In this document: positions 61,752 to 64,000 of the stretch, piece by piece
Numbering within the stretch: the stretch's first letter is position 1
How the letters are laid out: every line of letters begins with the position of its first letter
Source of the DNA: Streptomyces sp. NBC_01268
GTDB taxonomy: Bacteria; Actinomycetota; Actinomycetes; Streptomycetales; Streptomycetaceae
Direction: 5' to 3'
DNA length: 64,000 bases
NCBI RefSeq assembly: GCF_036240795.1
Contig: NZ_CP108454.1
Location: 5,950,001-6,014,000, forward strand
Notes under the pieces: generated by a model
What the model saw: only the letters and a program-made list of their open reading frames with translations
What the model was told of the DNA's origin: nothing
The model's database searches: none
Made by a program: the position numbers and the translations under genes

Positions 61752-62829
61752 GCGGGGCAGGACGTCCGACGGGCGCCGCGGAGACGCCGGTGCCGACACC
61801 GGCCACGGGCCGGAGGACGGCGGCCGGCCGCGCCCGGGGCGGGCCGAGCGGCGCAGGCTGGCCCGCAAGGTGAAACGGCGCCGGCAGCGCTCCGCGATCA
61901 AGGAGATCCCGCTCCTCGTCACCGTGGCCGTGCTGATCGCCCTGGTCCTCAAGACCTTCCTCGTGCAGGCCTTCGTCATCCCGTCCGGCTCGATGGAGCA
62001 GACGATCCGGATCGACGACCGGGTGCTGGTCGACAAGCTGACGCCCTGGTTCGGCTCCCGGCCGCAGCGCGGGGACGTCGTCGTCTTCAAGGACCCGGGC
62101 GGCTGGCTCCAGCAGGAGACCGCCCCGTCGGCCGACGACCCGGTGGGCGTCAAACAGCTCAAGCAGGCGCTGACCTTCATCGGACTGCTGCCCTCCGCCG
62201 ACGAACAGGACCTCATCAAGCGGGTGGTGGCGGTCGGCGGGGACACCGTGAAGTGCTGCGGCAAGGACGGGCGGATCACCGTCAACGGCGTACCGTTGGA
62301 CGAACCGTATCTGCACCCGGGGAACGCGCCTTCGAAGATCCCCTTCGAGGTGAAGGTCCCCCAGGGGAGGATCTTCGTCATGGGCGACCACCGGGCGAAC
62401 TCCGCCGACTCGCGCTACCACCTGGACGAGAAGGACCACGGCACCGTCTCCGAGGACCAGGTCGTGGGCCGGGCCGTCGTCATCGCCTGGCCGGTGGGTC
62501 ACTGGCGGCGGCTCGAAGAACGATCGGCCTTCTCCCCGGTGCCCTCGGCGGCCTCGCCGCCCGAAGACGGCGCGGTGGGCGGGGCCGAAGCGCAGGGTGT
62601 GTCGCATAGTGTGTCCCAGCGGAATCTGAACGGATTGCCCGGGCTCCCGACCCCTGCGGAACTCCCGCTCGTTATGGGAGTGGTGGGCCTGTCCCTGTTC
62701 CGGGACAGGCGATTGCACGGACTGAGGAGTGGATGTGGGGGATTTGGCGGTCGGCGCACGATCCGGACACGACGAGCCCGAGAAGAGGCCCGATCGGCCC
62801 GCGCAACAGGCGGCGGCCATGACGGATGA
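61744..62829 (+). CDS. sipX: Type I signal peptidase SipX
   Basis: 361 residues with a long basic N-terminus (RRRLARKVKRRRQRS). The membrane helix is LLVTVAVLIALVLKTFLVQAF, with catalytic Ser83 (PSGSMEQT) and Lys159 (DLIKRVVAVGGD). A weaker hydrophobic segment LPLVMGVVGLSLF near 308-320 may be a C-terminal anchor, followed by an Arg/Gly-rich end. The ATG at 61744 overlaps sipW by eight bases. Its 3' end overlaps sipY by about 95 bases in another frame. Confidence 0.9.
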   Translation: MGRRGRTSDGRRGDAGADTGHGPEDGGRPRPGRAERRRLARKVKRRRQRSAIKEIPLLVTVAVLIALVLKTFLVQAFVIPSGSMEQTIRIDDRVLVDKLTPWFGSRPQRGDVVVFKDPGGWLQQETAPSADDPVGVKQLKQALTFIGLLPSADEQDLIKRVVAVGGDTVKCCGKDGRITVNGVPLDEPYLHPGNAPSKIPFEVKVPQGRIFVMGDHRANSADSRYHLDEKDHGTVSEDQVVGRAVVIAWPVGHWRRLEERSAFSPVPSAASPPEDGAVGGAEAQGVSHSVSQRNLNGLPGLPTPAELPLVMGVVGLSLFRDRRLHGLRSGCGGFGGRRTIRTRRAREEARSARATGGGHDG

Positions 62830-63706
62830 CTCCACGGGCCGTCAGGACGGTGACGCGGGCTCCGGCCAGGGCCCGGACCAGGACGCCACCCCGTCCGGCG
62901 ACACCGGTGACGGCGGCGCGGACACCGGCCGCGGTGCCAGGGGCCAGAAGAAGCAGCGCTCCTTCTGGAAGGAGCTGCCGCTGCTGATCGGCATCGCGCT
63001 GATCCTCGCGCTGCTGATCAAGACCTTCCTGGTGCAGGCGTTCTCGATTCCCTCGGACTCGATGATGAACACCCTCCAGCGCGGTGACCGGGTGCTCGTC
63101 GACAAGCTCACCCCGTGGTTCGGCTCCGAGCCCGAGCGCGGCGAGGTCGTCGTCTTCCACGACCCGGGCGGCTGGCTGGAGGAGGGCAAGACGCCCGAGC
63201 CCAACATCGTGCAGAAGGCCCTGAGCTTCATCGGCCTCATGCCGTCCGCCGAGGAGAAGGACCTGATCAAGCGGGTCATCGCGGTCGGCGGCGACACCGT
63301 CTCCTGCAAGGAGGGCGGCAAGGTCACGGTCAACGGCAAGGAGCTGGACGAGACCTCGTACCTGTACCCCGGCTCGGTGCCCTGCGAGCCCGCCTTCGGC
63401 CCGATCAAGGTCCCCGAGGGCCGCATCTGGGTCATGGGCGACAACCGGCAGAACTCCCTGGACTCCCGCTACCACCAGGAGCTCGCCGGCGGCGGCACCG
63501 TCTCCAACGACGAGGTCGTCGGCCGCGCCGTCGTCATCGCCTGGCCGGTGACCCGCTGGGCCACCCTGCCGGTCCCGTCCACGTTCGACCAGCCCGGCCT
63601 CAGCCAGGCGCTGGCCGTCGCCCCCGGGGCGGCGGGCGTCGCCGGTGCGCTTCCGCTGGTGCTGTGGCGCCGGAAGAAGCTGGCCGCACGTCATACCGCC
63701 GAGTAG
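62735..63706 (+). CDS. sipY: Type I signal peptidase SipY
   Basis: 323 residues from GTG 62735, chosen because CTGAGGAG lies five bases upstream; GTG 62729 or ATG 62819 are alternatives. After a long hydrophilic Asp/Gly-rich N-terminus comes the helix LLIGIALILALLIKTFLVQAF. Catalytic Ser109 is in PSDSMMNT and Lys179 in DLIKRVIAVGGD. A C-terminal hydrophobic segment (AGVAGALPLVLW) followed by RRKK looks like an anchor. Confidence 0.9.
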   Translation: MGDLAVGARSGHDEPEKRPDRPAQQAAAMTDDSTGRQDGDAGSGQGPDQDATPSGDTGDGGADTGRGARGQKKQRSFWKELPLLIGIALILALLIKTFLVQAFSIPSDSMMNTLQRGDRVLVDKLTPWFGSEPERGEVVVFHDPGGWLEEGKTPEPNIVQKALSFIGLMPSAEEKDLIKRVIAVGGDTVSCKEGGKVTVNGKELDETSYLYPGSVPCEPAFGPIKVPEGRIWVMGDNRQNSLDSRYHQELAGGGTVSNDEVVGRAVVIAWPVTRWATLPVPSTFDQPGLSQALAVAPGAAGVAGALPLVLWRRKKLAARHTAE

Positions 63707-63730
63707 TGACCCGCGGGTAGGGTGCCCTCC

Positions 63731-63753
63731 CGGACCGTCGCACGGACGGTCCG
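63731..63753 (+). terminator. Hairpin between sipY and sipZ
   Basis: CGGACCGT (63731-63738) pairs with ACGGTCCG (63746-63753). It fits reports that sipZ belongs to a separate transcript from sipWXY. Confidence 0.45.
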
Positions 63754-63771
63754 CGGACCCCTGAGGTGCCC

Positions 63772-64000
63772 ATGAGCGTCAATCCGCGTACCAAGGACGG
63801 CCACGGCCGTCTCGGCAGCGTGCTGTCGGGACTCGCCGTGGCCGTCGGCTGTGTGCTCTTCCTCGGCGGCTTCGTCCTCGGGGCCGTGCTCTACCAGCCG
63901 TACACGGTGCCCAGCGACTCCATGACGCCGACGCTCGCGGTCGGCTCCAAGGTGCTCGCCGAACGCATCGACGGCACGGACGTCCGGCGCGGCGACGTCG
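63772..64000 (+). CDS. sipZ: Type I signal peptidase SipZ (5' part, cut by window edge)
   Basis: The first 76 codons of a fourth signal peptidase. A short N-terminus precedes the helix SVLSGLAVAVGCVLFLGGFVLGAVL. VPSDSMTPTL holds the catalytic Ser50. The catalytic Lys and the rest lie beyond the edge. The ATG at 63772 follows TGAGG. Confidence 0.9.
   Translation, partial: MSVNPRTKDGHGRLGSVLSGLAVAVGCVLFLGGFVLGAVLYQPYTVPSDSMTPTLAVGSKVLAERIDGTDVRRGDV

Overview
The window looks like a segment of a Streptomyces (or very close actinobacterial) chromosome. The DNA is very GC-rich with G/C-ending codons throughout. GTG starts are common, with some TTG, and several promoters sit directly against start codons. 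From memory, the gene order follows the S. coelicolor core around gltX, leuCD, hupS, smc, amtB-glnK-glnD, ffh and rpsP-rplS-sip. I see no transposase, integrase, rRNA or CRISPR array.

Layout. 1-6.9 kb: the 3'-truncated conservon-type sensor kinase cvnA1 (minus), a 62-aa repeat peptide, an FAH-family hydrolase overlapping gltX, and a HAD phosphatase. 7.0-7.5 kb: a tRNA cluster Gln-Glu-Glu-Gln-Glu, fitting for a spot next to gltX. 7.7-11.7 kb: IclR-type ndgR divergent from leuCD, a 75-aa protein and the histone-like hupS with a long Lys/Ala tail. 11.8-18.5 kb: cofC/fbiD, plsC-gpsA-ddl (phospholipid and cell-wall precursors), a DUF3515 lipoprotein with a stand-alone Lrp ligand domain, and thiL-thiD. 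18.6-28.9 kb: rpmB, a DAK2/FakA-like kinase, an HSP90-family gene coupled to a 920-aa TPR-like protein, then recG-rsmD-coaD. 29.0-32.9 kb: a coiled-coil protein with a PYGY-rich tail, DUF177-rpmF-rnc and mutM. 32.9-35.3 kb: an HxlR regulator divergent from a flavodoxin, a secreted CAP-domain protein and acylphosphatase. 35.7-45.3 kb: a small coiled-coil protein, smc, the glucose-permease-type glcP, a luciferase-like monooxygenase, an NCS1 permease and ftsY. 45.4-52.5 kb: a primase/polymerase-like protein, nsdA, and the nitrogen operon amtB-glnK-glnD behind a GlnR-like box. 52.7-64 kb: ffh, ftsH, a methyltransferase, a SprT-like protein, rpsP-KH-rimM-trmD-rplS and four consecutive type I signal peptidases (the last cut by the edge).

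The protein-export theme is strong: both SRP GTPases (ftsY, ffh), FtsH and four signal peptidases lie within 20 kb, next to a ribosome-assembly operon. Nitrogen sensing (AmtB-GlnK-GlnD) and developmental regulators (NsdA, HupS, CvnA1, NdgR) share the segment.

Most genes are ordinary core genes. The most interesting departures are the HSP90-TPR gene pair, which looks inserted between two core genes. Its hsp90 gene has sharp internal changes of codon usage. Next to it, recG carries an apparent duplicated 5' end. Also notable are a 32-bp perfect inverted repeat after the flavodoxin gene, an 11-bp inverted repeat plus a partial third copy in front of glcP, and a 62-aa peptide built on a repeated TANPRR motif.
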